From Liolophura sinensis (lineage: Eukaryota; Mollusca; Polyplacophora; Chitonida; Chitonidae), in contig NC_088303.1 of the NCBI RefSeq assembly GCF_032854445.1, positions 3,479,501-3,543,500 on the forward strand: 64,000 nt of DNA, given 5' to 3'. Both the position numbers and the translations under genes were made by a program. A model generated the notes under the pieces. It was given only the letters and a program-made list of their open reading frames with translations. It searched no databases and was not told the origin of the DNA. Positions within the stretch are counted from its first letter, which is position 1. Each line of letters opens with the position of its first letter. This document shows, piece by piece, positions 33,633 to 46,300 of this stretch.

Positions 33633-35463
33633 GTGAGAAAACAGAACAGTTCAAGCAGAAGCAGCAAATTCTATAACTCTGACATACTTGTAGGTGCAAG
33701 GTCTGTGTATTTATAAATACAATAGAGACACCCCCATCTCCAACACCCAAATATATCAACTTTCAAGCAATCAGTATACTTCCGTATAAAATATGATGGC
33801 CGAAAAGTGATATCGCTAATTTCTGCGAATAAACCGAAAACGTACAGCAATGATATGAGGACATGTCGCCCAGCGCCGCGCGGCGGACGGAGCAAATTTC
33901 ACGCAAACAGACATGTTTAAGACACGTCTTCTTGTGGTTTTCGAGCTTGGTTTTTTTTTGTCTCATCTTAGACATGTCTGTTTGTTTTGTTTCATTTTGA
34001 ATGTTATTATCACACCAAAAACCATTCACAGCTTCCTGATTTAAATAGGTTCATGCGACAATGTGGCTGAGATATTGCTGACGTGGTGTCAACCCGTAAT
34101 CAGTGATTCATTCCTCCAGAAACATGGCCCGCTAAGTCTACGTCACACGTGGAAACGTTCGTATATGACTGGCCAAAGGTGGCGGTTAGCCATGAGGAGG
34201 GGGGGGGGGGGGGTTGGGGTTGGTGAGGGGGTTGTTGGGGGGGAGGGGGCGGAACCAAACAATGCGCTCCCAGTAAGTAGAGTTAGTAGTGAACCTTACT
34301 TATGCGGTGAACACCGCAAGTTAATGAAAATGTCTTAAATAGGCCTACGACTCGAACTCCTAACACAACCTTCACTTGAACCGCGGTGCTTTTATTTTTG
34401 GAGGTGGATGAGTGGCTGCGGGGAGGTTGTGTCATTGTTTGCATACGACCTGATATAGTTAACACCTAATATACTTCCCTGTACATGACAGTGCTGATAT
34501 TTACGCACGGCCAGGCTGTGGTGTTTATCTGAACATTTTCTGTGTTACCGTGAGGCTCATTGTTGTGCATTCAGGCCTCCTACACTATACATTCAAAGTT
34601 AACAAAATACCGTACAGCTAAAAGATAGCGAAGTGCGCTGGTAAACGTGAGCACGGTATGATTTATCACAAGGCGGTGTGTGAATGTGGTAATGAGGCAA
34701 TCTCCTGGGTCCAGCTGTTAGAAAGTGCATTCGCTAATATATGTATTACGTCATATTTTATACTTAAATTTTTAGCCAAACTCAGCAGCAAATGCAGTTC
34801 TCCAAAGTCAAAGTATAAAAGCAGCATTGGTAGTTCATATTTAATATATCGTTACACAATATTTTGAGGCTAAGTACAAAATTATGGCCTTAAACATTAA
34901 TCTGGTATGAAGACTTAAAACAGTTTTGAACAACCGGGCCCTGGAAATTATCGAACTGATGCCAGACTCGATTGTATGATGTATTCATATGTATCTGTAT
35001 TATCTTAATTCACATCGCGACCACGCAGAAAGTATGATGTACGGTGACAATTACTGGACGATGTTAATAATGTAATAAATTTTTTAAATGTAAAAAAAAA
35101 CAAAAACGTGCAAATAACGAGAATATAGAACCTTTCCCTGCTTGTAAACATAATAATTCTGGGTTTGTCTCATTAACATACATTGTAGGTGCAGATGGAA
35201 GGATATAACATTGACATGAGTGGATATAACATAGGCCGAGGAGGATGTAGAAATATACAGGTTAAACACTACATGAAGAAGGGAATCAGTGCCGAAATCA
35301 AAGTACACGCAGTTCATTAACAGTGAAACTGAATGAACGGACAGATGAAAAATACTGAGCACGGACTTCATGTGAACAATGTACGCATGTAGGCCTACAT
35401 ACACGCATACATATATCATAGCTTTGCTCAGAGGCCGTCTTGATGTGCTACCTTGCCTCATCG
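33633..35463. other. no recognised gene; contains a poly-G tract
   Basis: Poly-G at 34198-34250. A 125-aa minus-strand frame at 35084-35461 is AT-rich and unconvincing. Confidence 0.45.
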
Positions 35464-35615
35464 ATTTATTTTTTATTTATTTCTTTATTTGGTGTTTTAC
35501 GCCATACTCAAGGATATTTCACTTATAGGGCGGCGATCAGCATTATTGTGAGAGAAAACCGAACAGAGCCTAGGGGAAAGCCACGACCATCCGCAAGTTG
35601 CTGAGTCATTATTGT
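35464..35615 (-). mobile_element. SINE family A, 5'-truncated copy
   Basis: On the plus strand: TTATTTATTTC tail, GGTGTTTTACGCCATACTCA, AGGATATTTCACTTATAGGG and CCACGACCATCCGCAAGTTG. The tRNA head is missing. Confidence 0.85.
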
Positions 35616-35936
35616 TACGACCCAAACTGTCTGTATTATAAAGAGATGGCTTGTTCGAAATACACGACAGTTTAGCCGCACAAAAGAGTAACCAAAACCA
35701 ACAGATTTTATTTTTCAACAATTTATTAGGTTTAACAAGAACAGATAACAAGGCTTATACAAATACTAAAGTACTTAAGTTTAACAAGAAATGATAGCAG
35801 TGTCTATACAATTACTAAAGTACTTTCATGTACAACGGCGTCAAGTCCAGACGGATGCATATACTCCACAATGCTTAAAAATGCATAGAGGCAATATTCA
35901 TAAGAGGGAAAATCCACAGTATAACTGAGTGTATGA

Positions 35937-36175
35937 TTTATTTATTTATTTATTTATTTATTTGATTGGTGTTTTACGCCGTTCTCAAGAATATTTCACT
36001 TTTACGACGGCGGCCAGCATTATGGTGGGTGGAAACCGGGCACAGTCCGGGGGAAACCCACGACCATCTGCAGGTTGCTGGCAGACCTTCCCACTTACGG
36101 CCGGAGAGGAAGCCAGCATGAGCTGGACTTGAACTCACAGCGACCGCATTGGTGAGAGGCTTCTGGGTCACAGAA
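35937..36175 (-). mobile_element. SINE family A, near-full-length copy
   Basis: Read on the minus strand: a head with CCAATGCGGTCGCTGTGAGT and TTCAAGTCCAG (B-box-like); a body with GTGGGAAGGTCTGCCAGCAA, ATGGTCGTGGGTTTCCCCC and GCCGCCGTCGTAAAAGTGAA; and an end of GGCGTAAAACACCAATC with (AAAT)n. This is the reference copy for the six other pieces in the window. tRNA-derived SINEs with this core are common in mollusc sequence, from memory. Confidence 0.9.
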
Positions 36176-36704
36176 AAGGGACACGAGCTGGAATCTGTGG
36201 TATAACTAATGTAAATATAGACATCCAAACAAACTGATATATTAGAGAGAATAAGTTATGGATTTATGTTAAGTAAACTATCATTGACAGCACAGCCCGG
36301 ACGTAAGTCGCCAACAGCGATCTGGTTAGATCTTTACATTAACTAACTGTCAAAGCCTAATTTATTTTAGTACATATGACCAGATCGTGTAGATCAAACA
36401 ACACCAACAAGGCTTGGTTCTTGCAATGTACATGCATTGACGTGTAGATCTTGCCTCATGTTTAAAGCGGATAAAAGATACACGTTTCATTCTTTCGTAG
36501 TATGATTTTACTTGTATAGGTCGTTAGTTGTTGCTTTATTAGGATTTAGAAATATGTGAAATTGGTATTTCATATTTATTTACCCAGTTTATCCCAAAAT
36601 ATGTAAAGGTGGAATCAAGTACATATCTGCCAGTGGGTACCTAGTTCACAGCAGAATCATCATAGGAAATATCAGAGCCATTGAGCGTCATGTCGTCATG
36701 TCGT
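36176..36704. other. no recognised gene
   Basis: AT-rich; would be the 3' flank of the candidate exon at 36705-36787. Confidence 0.4.
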
Positions 36705-36787
36705 TTAGACAAGAGTTTTGGTTGAGAGAAAGAATCGCGAGGCTGCTATAGCAACAATCACCAGAGCTATGACTGAAAGTGAAGGGA
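36705..36787 (-). CDS. candidate terminal exon encoding a C-terminal membrane helix
   Basis: Minus strand: an acceptor TTATTTCTCTACAG precedes 36787. Two bases and 26 codons then reach a TAA at 36707-36705. The peptide PSLSVIALVIVAIAASRFFL plus STKTLV is a clean transmembrane helix followed by a short basic tail, as in single-pass or tail-anchored proteins. No upstream exon ending in phase 1 was found on the minus strand up to 43 kb. The identity is unknown. Confidence 0.33.
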
Positions 36788-37121
36788 CTGTAGAGAAATA
36801 AACTTTGGAAATGCCAGAAATATTGATACTCCCAAAAATGTGTAAGCAAGTTACACCGCTGTACAGTGACTTCACTCTTCAGTGTTCAGGCGGTCTTAAA
36901 AGAAAATCAAATTCATCGTCTCATCACACCTTGACGTTTTTCGTCAGACACATTCATTATTTTTATTGTCCCTAAATGTGTCTGTTTCTGCGATGAGCGC
37001 ACCTCATACAGAAGTTATAACAGTTTTAATGAACGGCTTTTTAAAGTCTCTTGGTATCTCTTGGTATCAATATCAAAATATGGCGTAAGGCATAATTATA
37101 CAACATTGTCAAACACAAAAA

Positions 37122-37128
<7 letters not shown>

Positions 37129-37168
<40 letters not shown>
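37129..37168. repeat. (CA)n microsatellite
   Basis: About 19 uninterrupted CA dinucleotides. Confidence 0.97.
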
Positions 37169-37171
<3 letters not shown>

Positions 37172-37483
37172 AGAAGTTATCAGGCCTCGTGTTTTAACAA
37201 TAATCGTGGACATGAAGGTTAATTTTGAGTATGTTTAATTTCAGTGTTTAGTAACAGCGGAGGCAGTGCGTGGGTAGATGGAATGCCTTGCGTGACAGCT
37301 GTTGATAAGGCGTATGCAATTCGTCCCACCAGGACACAATGTGGTAAGGATGTGGTCAAAACGACCAAAAAAACAATTGGTACAGACGTGACCGACTCCC
37401 AAAATCCTGGTCGCTTTCTCGACCAAGGTATTTTTGGTCGAATTTATATTTTGTGGAGAGTTCAGTCAAAATATTTTGATCAA

Positions 37484-37645
37484 ACTGACAACTAATAACT
37501 TTGTCGGACTGACCACAAATTACTTGGTCAGACTGACCACAAATAACCTGGTCGAAATGACCACAAATAACCTGGTCGGTCTGGCCGCAAATAATCTGGT
37601 AGCTCTGACAACAAATAACTTGGTCGGTCTGACCACAAAGAACTA
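37484..37645. repeat. 24-bp tandem array, about 7 copies
   Basis: Unit GGTCGGTCTGACCACAAATA plus ACTT. The inner GGTC-GGTCTGACC is partly palindromic. Confidence 0.9.
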
Positions 37646-39685
37646 ATTTATACGTTCGCCAGCTACCACGCATAACTATGCAGAAATCACGGTGCACAAA
37701 ATGCATTTAATATAAATAGCTAAAAGGCTGCGCCTGCTTTTGTAAGCAGATCATGTGTACTTGCTTATCTGACAAATCACTGCATGCTATTTACAGCAGA
37801 AAATGCATTACCGTCAGATTTTCAGAAAGAAAATTGTTTCTCCGTACAACAGCAGGACTTCCTGTCCACTTATTTTCCAGATCTAGTATTTAAGGAGTGG
37901 GATGCAGGTGATAGCATAAGGCATCTCCTCAAATTACAAGATCTGTTTTCTCTACTAACATGGAAGATAGAAAATTTTGAACTGAAATAACATTTATTAC
38001 AATAAAAAAAAATATTCCGAAAGCGGTTCGATGATGCACACACTGCCACTTGGAAATTTACTTGTGTCTTCTGCCATTCTTTCCAGTTGTAATACCTGTG
38101 CAGAGATAAATGCATTTGCAGAACAACATAATTTACAACTAATTTCGAAGAATGTCTATAACAGAATAAAGAAACAGCATGAGTTACCAATTATTCAGGA
38201 TGTCTGGGAACGAAAGAAAAAAGAGCTGTTGAAAAAGTTATGGCATAATTCTGTCACACTTACTGGAGACGGCCGAAGTGACAGTCACTGACAATTTGTT
38301 TATTCATAAATCCATGACTTGTTCTATAATCATTTGCTTTGTCTCTTTACAGATTAAAAATTCCAACCAGATTGAACCGCAAGGCGTAAGAAGATGCTTG
38401 AATGAAGTTGGTGAAGAGTGCTGACCACTGATAGACATTCTACAGTATCCCGCATCAGAAAAGAGGCTACAAAAAGTTTGCTAAACATTATGCCATGGCT
38501 CTGTGTCAGTCGCATTTCCTCTGGAGCTTCTTAGAAGTGAGAAAGGCCGTTCAGATGATACTGTGATTAAATGTGTTAATGTGTGGCAACTCTGCCATGC
38601 ACATCTTTGTTTAAGTTGAATCTTGTTCAAAAAATTACAGAACAAAAACCTTCGTGACATTGATCAGATGACGGTGACAATCAGTTGGGAAATATTTTCA
38701 GTTTGACCAGTTAGATTCCAGAAAAATGTCAAAGCATGAGTTTTTCTAACACTAAAACAACAAATGTTGAGACTCACTGACTCACAGCGGTAAGTAATCA
38801 GTGTTGTTTCAATATCGTAAGATGATTCCATCAGGGTAAAATCTTTACAATATGCATTTTCCTACTTATTGCAGATAAACCACCATTTTTGACACCCGGC
38901 ATCTTGTAAAAAGTGTTGCAAAAAACTTACTGCCATGGATATTTTTTCATGGATACAAATTATATCCTATGGTGGGCATGTGCAACGTGTGGTGAAAACG
39001 CCTGAGCCTTGAAGTCAATGGCACGGTGTCTGGCTCGTTATTATTGTTGGCCTAACAGCCTTACATCACATTAAAGAGCCGTAAAAGTGACATGGTGAAA
39101 ATAAAATTGTGGGAAGAGAAAATGCTTTTTTAACCGAGTTTAGAAGCCCGACATAATTGGCCAATCACAGGTCGTTTGCCATCGAACAGCCAATATGGTG
39201 GTCACAGACGAGCATCTCTCACTGATAACTACATGTTTTGACTAGATTTTTACCATGAGATAATTAACCTGTATTTTAAATCAACAGCCAGGATTACAAT
39301 GGATATGATCACCTAAATAAGTCAATTGCAATCTGTAAAAACACATATTCTCAGCTGCCACGCTGCAGTGCTTGTGAATTTCTTGTACGTGTACGACTTT
39401 ATGTGACGGGCACGACTAGGTCTGCGCAGAAACAATGACGCACTGAAAGAATGAAAGAGCACACCGCTTTAGACCTCTTTTAGGCTGGCAATGCATTTCC
39501 CTATATCAACGAGGCAGCTTATTAATAAACAGATTTCAAAGAGACATATATTCTCTAAATAAAAATAAAATAAAAAATACAGCGTGCAGCCCCGCCTTTG
39601 TATAGCCCATTTTAATTGAGTTCTTTCAATCTCCACTGCAGCGGCTATATGGGAAACACTATTCGAATACATGTACTTGATCCAG

Positions 39686-39882
39686 CCAGACGGCTTACTT
39701 GCCTTCGGTAAGGCGTCTTATTGAAGCAGCATTAGATAAAGGAGCGATGGAAATCCGCCCTGTAACCAGGAGGCACATTACATGCTCTATAAGGATTCCT
39801 TCGTCGTCATATGGCTGAAAAATTGTTAAGTACGACGTTAAACCCCAAGTCCTCACTCACTCACTCACTCACTCACTCGACA
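39686..39882 (+). mobile_element. SINE family B, 5'-truncated copy
   Basis: TTCGGTAAGGCGTCTTATTG, AATCCGCCCTGTAACCAGGA, TTCCTTCGTCGTCATATGGC, TACGACGTTAAACCCCAAG and a (CTCA)n end. It matches the minus-strand copy at 52727-53097. Confidence 0.85.
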
Positions 39883-39945
39883 AAGTTACTGCCTTTTTAG
39901 TCTGTATGTAGTGGAATTTTTACTTTTATTCAGGAAATAATTTCT

Positions 39946-39970
39946 CGGGGGGGGGGGGGGGGTGAGGGGG
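39946..39970. repeat. poly-G tract
   Basis: About 17 G followed by TGAGGGGG. Confidence 0.9.
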
Positions 39971-40347
39971 ACGTCTTGTATTCCTACTCAGTGTGTGTTG
40001 TCTCTTTGCAGATAGAGCTTCCGCCCCATAGCAGTGAGACCCAGGCTCGGTTCTTGTCCCTGTTTTGGTTATAGCTGGAAAACATGGCTTGTAATTTGTG
40101 GTGACAGCCTCTCCCCGCTAGCCTACCCCGCTAGTGGCTGAAATGTCAGGTCTGTCACCTTTACCATAAAACTGGAATAGACAGAACTTTGGGTTCATGT
40201 ACCTGCCATGTTCTCGGAAGTTGCAGTAGAAACTTTCTCAAACAGATTCATTCCTATCATAGGGCTGAAAAGTTGTTGAGCGCACATTATACCCAAAGAA
40301 TACATGTTATGTGTATATAGGAGTTGAAATAGCTACATGTAATTGCT

Positions 40348-40420
40348 TGTTGTTTTACGTCCTGCTTGAGTATTTTAAGCTTGTACGATGATGGTTAATA
40401 TATTATGGGTGGCGCAAACT
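40348..40420 (-). mobile_element. SINE family A fragment, diverged
   Basis: TTGTTTTACGTCCTGCTTGA and GTACGATGATGG match the family A 3' region with many changes. Confidence 0.55.
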
Positions 40421-40944
40421 AACATTATTTTGGCAAGTTTTACTGAGCCACTTTTCCACATGTGACAATGTCATATTTGTGCAATACAAGTTGTCTTCTG
40501 CAAACTTCAAGTAAGACTACATGAAAAAATGGCTTAAATTTTTAATTTATTAAAGCCCCTACCACAAAGAAAGCAGGGTAATCTGGAAAATTCCCCGAGG
40601 CTGTTTTTGAACCCACATCTTGTGTAACCTGGAGTTTGAAAGCAAAGCATCTTAATGTATAATGTATACTTTAATACCCAACGGTATTGTTCAGTTCACA
40701 AGTAACTAACTGTTGTCCTTATGTCTTTCCTTTTCATACAGCTGTGATTGGCAGTTTGATGTTGGCTGCCTTTGATTGGAATATAGACAAGTCTGGGAAA
40801 CCGGCTGTATATGTTGTCTTCTTTAAGAAGGAAACATCATGTTTTGAGAAACAAGATCATATCTCTAAACCGCGTTTGATCTACGCGATAGATTTTGCGA
40901 AATTTGGAAATCAGCAAAAAATGGAATTGTTAGCTTCCTGCATT

Positions 40945-41708
40945 GCTCCATGACTCTATAGCCCAATGCATCACTGCGTCACTCTATAGCCTCGTTAATC
41001 ACTGCGTCACTCTATAACCTCATGCATCGCTCCATTACTCTATAACATCATGCATCACTGCCTCACTCTATAGCCTCATGCATCACTGCCTCTATAGCCT
41101 CATGCATCGCTCCATTACTCTATAACCTCATATATTACTGCTTCACTCTATAGCCTCATGCATCACTGCCTCTATAGCCTCATGCATCTCTCCATTACTC
41201 TATAGCATCATGCATCACTGCCTCACTCTATAGCCTCATGCACCGCTCCATTACTCTATAACATCATGCATCACTGCTTCACTCTATAGCCTCATGCATC
41301 ACTGCCTCTATAGCCTCATGCATCGCTCCATTACTCTATATCCTCATGCATCACTGCCTCACTCTATAGCATCATGCATCACTGCCTCACTCTATAGCCT
41401 CATGCATCACCGCGTCACTCTACAACCTCATGCACCGCTCTTTTACTCTATAGCCTCATGCATTACTGCCTCACTCTATAGCCTCATGCATCACTGCCTC
41501 ACTCTATAGCCTCATGCATCGCTCCATTACTCTATAGCATCACTGCATCACTCTATAGCCTCATGCATCACTGCCTCACTCTATAGCCTCATGCATCACT
41601 GCCTCACTCTATAGCCTCATGCATTGTTCCATTACTCTATAGCCTCATGCATTGCTCCATTACTCTATAGCCTCATGCATTGCTGCGTCACTCTATAGCC
41701 TCATGCAG
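40945..41708. repeat. 28-bp tandem array, about 28 copies
   Basis: Unit CTCTATAGCCTCATGCATCA plus CTGCCTCA, alternating with CGCTCCATTA forms, plus short units lacking CACT. It begins inside the last codons of the transposase relic. Confidence 0.95.
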
Positions 41709-41904
41709 GCTATATCCTCTTGGTATGGATAGTTAAACACACACTTATATTATGAAGAGACTGAAAATATAGACTAGCATAACCCTGCATGTTTATAGTT
41801 ATACTTGGTGACCAGACTACTCCACAGTAATATAGTCATCTCCTTGATGGGCATATGTGTATGCCTATATGTGTATATATTAATATTACACATAATAAAT
41901 CACA

Positions 41905-42106
41905 ACATGCGGTTGCTGTGAGTTCAAGTCCAGCTCATGCTCGCTTCTTCAGCGGCCGCACGTGGGAAGGTCTCCCAGTAACCTGCGGATGGTTGTGGGT
42001 TATCCCCGGGCTCTGCCTGGTTTCCTGCCACCATGCTGCTGGTCGACGTCGTATAAGTGAAATATTCTTGAATGCGGCGTAAAACACCAATCAAATAAAT
42101 AAATAA
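41905..42106 (+). mobile_element. SINE family A, near-full-length copy
   Basis: CATGCGGTTGCTGTGAGTTC and AAGTCCAGCTCATGCT head; GTGGGAAGGTCTCCCAGTAA, CATGCTGCTGGTCGACGTCG body; GGCGTAAAACACCAATCAAA and TAAATAAATAAA tail. Confidence 0.9.
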
Positions 42107-42197
42107 ACTAAACACAAGAGTCACACCATCCGTACCATTATTGTAGTCCTTTTCCAGGGAAAATGGTTGTATCAGGTACTTCTCCCCGACAAAGACC

Positions 42198-42543
42198 AAG
42201 TAAGTAACGAGGCAGCGAGGTAGCGAATTGAAGTAGAAACATTGTGAAACGAGGTAACGCAGTAGTGAAGAGAGGTATCGAGGCAGTGAAGCAAGGTAAT
42301 GCGGTAGCGAAACGAGGTAACGAAGTAGTGAAGCGAGATAACGCGGTAGTGAGGAAAGGTGACTCGACAGTGAAGCGAGGTAACGAGGTAGTGAAGCAAG
42401 GTAATGCGGTAGCGAAGCGAGGTGACGAAGTAGTGAAGCGAGGTAACCCGGAAGTGAAGAAAGGTAACGCGGTAGTGAAGCGAGGTAACGCGGTAGTGAA
42501 CCGATTTAACGCGGTAATGAAGCGAAGAAACGCGGTAGCAGGG
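42198..42543. repeat. 21-bp tandem array, about 16 copies
   Basis: Unit GAGGTAACGCGGTAGTGAAG plus C, with GTAGCGAAA and ATAACGAAG variants. The 100-aa open frame is a by-product. Confidence 0.93.
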
Positions 42544-43285
42544 TAAGAATTAATTAATACTGCGAATCATTCGTAAAGGAACCAAGGAAACCAAGCAGTA
42601 AGCGTAGATAATTTGATATCTTAAGACATTTGATATCCTTGGAGCCATAATTATAACGGTAAGAGGAATTTCGAGCAACGGTCAACACAAACCACCAAAG
42701 AACTTAGAAAGTATATAAAATAAGAAACTTGGTCGGATTGCAAAAAGAAAAAGACACAACAAATGTTCTAGGTGCATAAATGAAATTAGTATCCATATCT
42801 TATAATATGATTATTAGTTTTAAAGCCTTGTAACCCAGTGCATCATCTACAGCGACCCACGTACAGGTCGCCTGGACCAAAAGACACAAAACATCAGACG
42901 TCAATTCTCTAAATAGGCCTGTTTGGCTGCTCCGAAAAAAACAGACATTCAAAGTTACATGGTTGCATGTGACACTTGATGCGAATTAGGGAGTATTTAG
43001 TGTACATGAGTATGATTACACAAGGTGAAATTTCGGCCTCTGAGTGTTGTTTATTTTCTTTACCGAAGACAGATTTTTAGGTGCACCGAGCTCCATGCAC
43101 ATGTAACAAAATGAAAGTGCGCGGGAACTGTCGTGGGTAGATTACAATCTATTATCTCCCCTTATCATGTGACCTATCTTCACATGCCGTCCGATCGGTG
43201 ACATCTCCCGCATTATAGACTTGGATCTGACCGGAAATTAACGAGCGAGGCCGTGTCACAGTTTCGTTTAATCACTCTCACAATT
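42544..43285 (+). promoter_or_regulatory. upstream region of the docking-adaptor gene
   Basis: No open frame is supported. CATTATAGA at about 43211, 75 bp before the ATG, is the only TATA-like word. The last 200 bp are GC-richer and contain CCGTCCGATCGG. Promoter inferred from position. Confidence 0.35.
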
Positions 43286-43360
43286 ATGGATCAACTAAGA
43301 CAGAAAGCCGGCTACGTCGATGTCAAGTTTCCATCTCGTTCCCGAGGCTTAAAAGTGAAG
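43286..43360 (+). CDS. docking adaptor exon 1
   Basis: 25 codons from ATG 43286 to donor GTGAAG|GTAAGAA. The start is chosen because the KAGYVDVKFPSRSRG segment begins the PH domain directly after it. Confidence 0.87.
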
Positions 43361-46300
43361 GTAAGAACTTTCTTTCTTGAAGCTCTTTATATTGTTTGTG
43401 CCTTATTTGCGTGCAATAAAACGTGCAATGCGGCTATGCTTTTAAGGGAATTATGTAAGACATCAAACTGTAGTCAATATCATATTAAGTAATAAAGTAA
43501 AAGAACATTGATTTCATTAGGTACGGATATATTGAGCAAATAATGTTTAATCTCAGTGCAAGTATAATGCTGAAGAAGTTTGGTTCAGCTTGATTCTTCT
43601 TCAGATATATTCACATTTTATTTGTTTAAAAACAAAATAATGTTTCTTTGTGAGAAATTTAATTCGTGCGCTGGGTGAAGTAATTCTACAGGAAAAAAAT
43701 CCTAAAATGAATACACAGCTCAATAAAACTTGGCTGTTTGCTGGATTATTGTGTTCAAATGCATTCGCGAAAGCCAGTGTATTGGGATACATTTGACCTA
43801 CTTAGCGAGAGATTAAGAAGTGAATGACATTTGATAGGGGGCGGTTCCCAGTGTTTTATGCACAGACAAGCACTCAATACATCGACCTCTGTCTTTTAGT
43901 AAGTTTGAAATGTTAATTTTATGTCTACGTAAGCTGTAACGTCTCACGCCTCGGTGCCATCAGTCCTTTGCCTTGCAAGTTTATGACAAATTGTTGCAGT
44001 AAACAGCTTTTTACCGATATATAATGTTGAAGAAATTAAAGATAACAACCAACGCACAAATGTAGGGCACCGCCTACATATATAGAACACATAAAATTCC
44101 TTGATATTACTATTTTTTCTCTTTCTGATTGTTATTTTTTTTATTCCTTAACAAAATGTTTATCCCCAACATGGACAGGTGGGCGATAAGTGTATTTATA
44201 GGTGAGGAAACTGGATACTAACTTAATTAGGTAACCACCCACACCTTTCCAGGTGTATAGGAAACCACCCATACCTTTACAGGTGTATAGGAAACCACCA
44301 CACCTTTCCAGGTGCATAGGGCCGCAGCAGAGCGCACTCACTGTCAATTATCTCTATGTACATACAATACTTCACTGTTAAATTTAACACGACAGATAAA
44401 TTTACAGTAAATTATCAGGTCTGTACATTTACAGACAAAGCGCTATAAACGTTAGGTAACGCTGTACCTTTATAAAGCACCATGCTTGTGTATAGTCCTA
44501 TATTGGGGACTGGCGGTATTACTCTGAACGCCCACCTCTACTCTCAGTATCTGTGCGGTACTACCCTAAACATTTACCTCTACTCTTAGTAGCTGTGCGG
44601 GATTACTCTGAACATCCACCTCTACCCTCAGTGGCTGTGCGGGGTCATTTTAAACATCCACCTTTCTGCCCTCAGTAGCTGTGCGGGATTACTCTGAACA
44701 TCCACCTTTCTGCTCTCGGTAGCTGCGCGGGATTACTCTGAACATCCACCTTTCTGCTCTCAGTAACTGTGCGGGATTACTCTGAACAGCCACCTTTCTG
44801 CTCTCGGTAGCTGTGTGGGATTACCCTAAACATCCATTGCTGCTCTCAGTAGCTGTGTGGGTTTACTCTGGACATCCACATCTACCCTTAGTAGCTGTGC
44901 GGGATTACTCTGAACATCCACCTCTGCTTTCGGTAGCTGTATGGGATTACCCTAAACATCCACCTCTGCTCTCAGTAGCTGTGTGGGTTTACTGTGGACA
45001 TTCACCTCTGCCCTCAGTAGCTGTGCGGTATTACTCTGAACATCCACGTTTCTACCCTCAGTAGCTGTGCCGGATCACTCCAAATATCCACCTCTACCCT
45101 CAGTAGGTGTGCTGTATTACCCTAAACATCCGCCTCTGTTCTCGGTAGCTGTGCGAGACTACTCTGAACATCCACCTCTAACCTCAGTAGCTGTGCAAGA
45201 TTACCCTAAACACCCCCTTCTACTCTCAATAACTGTGCGGGATTACCCTAAACATCCATGTCTAATCTCAGTCCCTGTGCTGGATTACTCTGAACATCCA
45301 CCTTCTGCTCTGAGTAGCTGTGCGAGATTACTCTGAACATCCACTTCTACCCTCAGTAGCTGTGGAGAATTACTCTGAACATCCAACTTTCTGCTCTCGG
45401 TAGCTGTGAGGGATTACTGTGAACATCCACCTCTGCCCTCAGTAGCTGTGTGGGATTACCCTAAACATCCACCTCTGCCCTCGGTAACGGTGTGGGATTT
45501 CTCTGAATATCCACCCCTACCCTCAGCAGATGTGCGGGATTACGTTCAAGGCCCACCTCTGCTCTCAGTAACTGTGTTTGATTACCCTAAACATACATCT
45601 CTGCTCTCAGTAGATATGTGGAATTACTCTGGTCATCCATCTCTACTCTTAGTAACTGTGCGGGATTACTGTAAACATCCACCACTACGCTCACCAGTTG
45701 TGCGGGATTTCTCTGAACGTCCACCTTTGCTCTCAGTAGCTGTGCCTGATTACCCTAAACATCCACCTCTGCTCTCTGTAGCTGTGCGGGATTACTCTGA
45801 ACATCCACCTCTACCCTCAGTAGCCGTGTGGGATTACTCTGAACGCCCATCTCTGCTCTCAGTAGCTGTGCTGTATTACTCTGAAAACCCACCTCTACCC
45901 TCGGTAGCTGTGCGAAATTACTCTGAACATCCACCTCTACCCTCAGTAACTGTGCGGGATTACTCTGAACATCCACCTCTGCAATCGGTAGCTCTGCGGT
46001 ATTACTCTGAAATTCCACGCCTACCCTAATTAGCCGTGTGGGATTACCCTAATCATCCACCTCTACTCTCAGTAGCTGTGCCTGATTACCCTAAACATCC
46101 ACCTCTGCCCTCAGTAGTTGTGCGGGGTCATTCTAAACATCCACCTTTCTGCTCTCGGTAGCTGTGCGGGATTACTCTGAACAGCCACCTTTCTGCTCTC
46201 GGTAGCTGTGTGGGATTACTCTAAACATCCATCTTTCTGCTCTCGGTAGCTGCGCGGGATTACTCTGAACATCCACCTCTACCCTCAGTAGTTGTGCGGG

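Larger units (their letters stand above)
38031..40953 (+). pseudogene. relic of a Kolobok-like DDE transposase family gene
   Basis: Three collinear pieces are seen. (1) 38031-38291 encodes LPLGNLLVSSAILSS, ISKNVYNRIKKQ and ends at GDGRSDSH-stop, where relatives (from memory) continue DSPGHSAKYG. (2) About 38351-38490, after a TTTACAG acceptor-like site, reads IKNSNQIEPQGVRRCLNEVG, then shifts frame into LTTDRHSTVSRIRKE. (3) 40742-40953, after CTTTTCATACAG, reads GSLMLAAFDWNIDKSGKPAV and ends in a stop inside the next tandem array. Order and motifs fit the N-part, TDRH block and C-terminus of one family. A stop, a frameshift and about 2 kb of inserted or lost middle, including SINEs, show it is dead. 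The Kolobok name is tentative. Confidence 0.5.

Noticed and set aside
35084-35461. 125-codon minus-strand frame
   Set aside because: Composition dominated by Tyr/Phe/Val/His as expected from AT-rich DNA; adjacent to a SINE; no splice signals.
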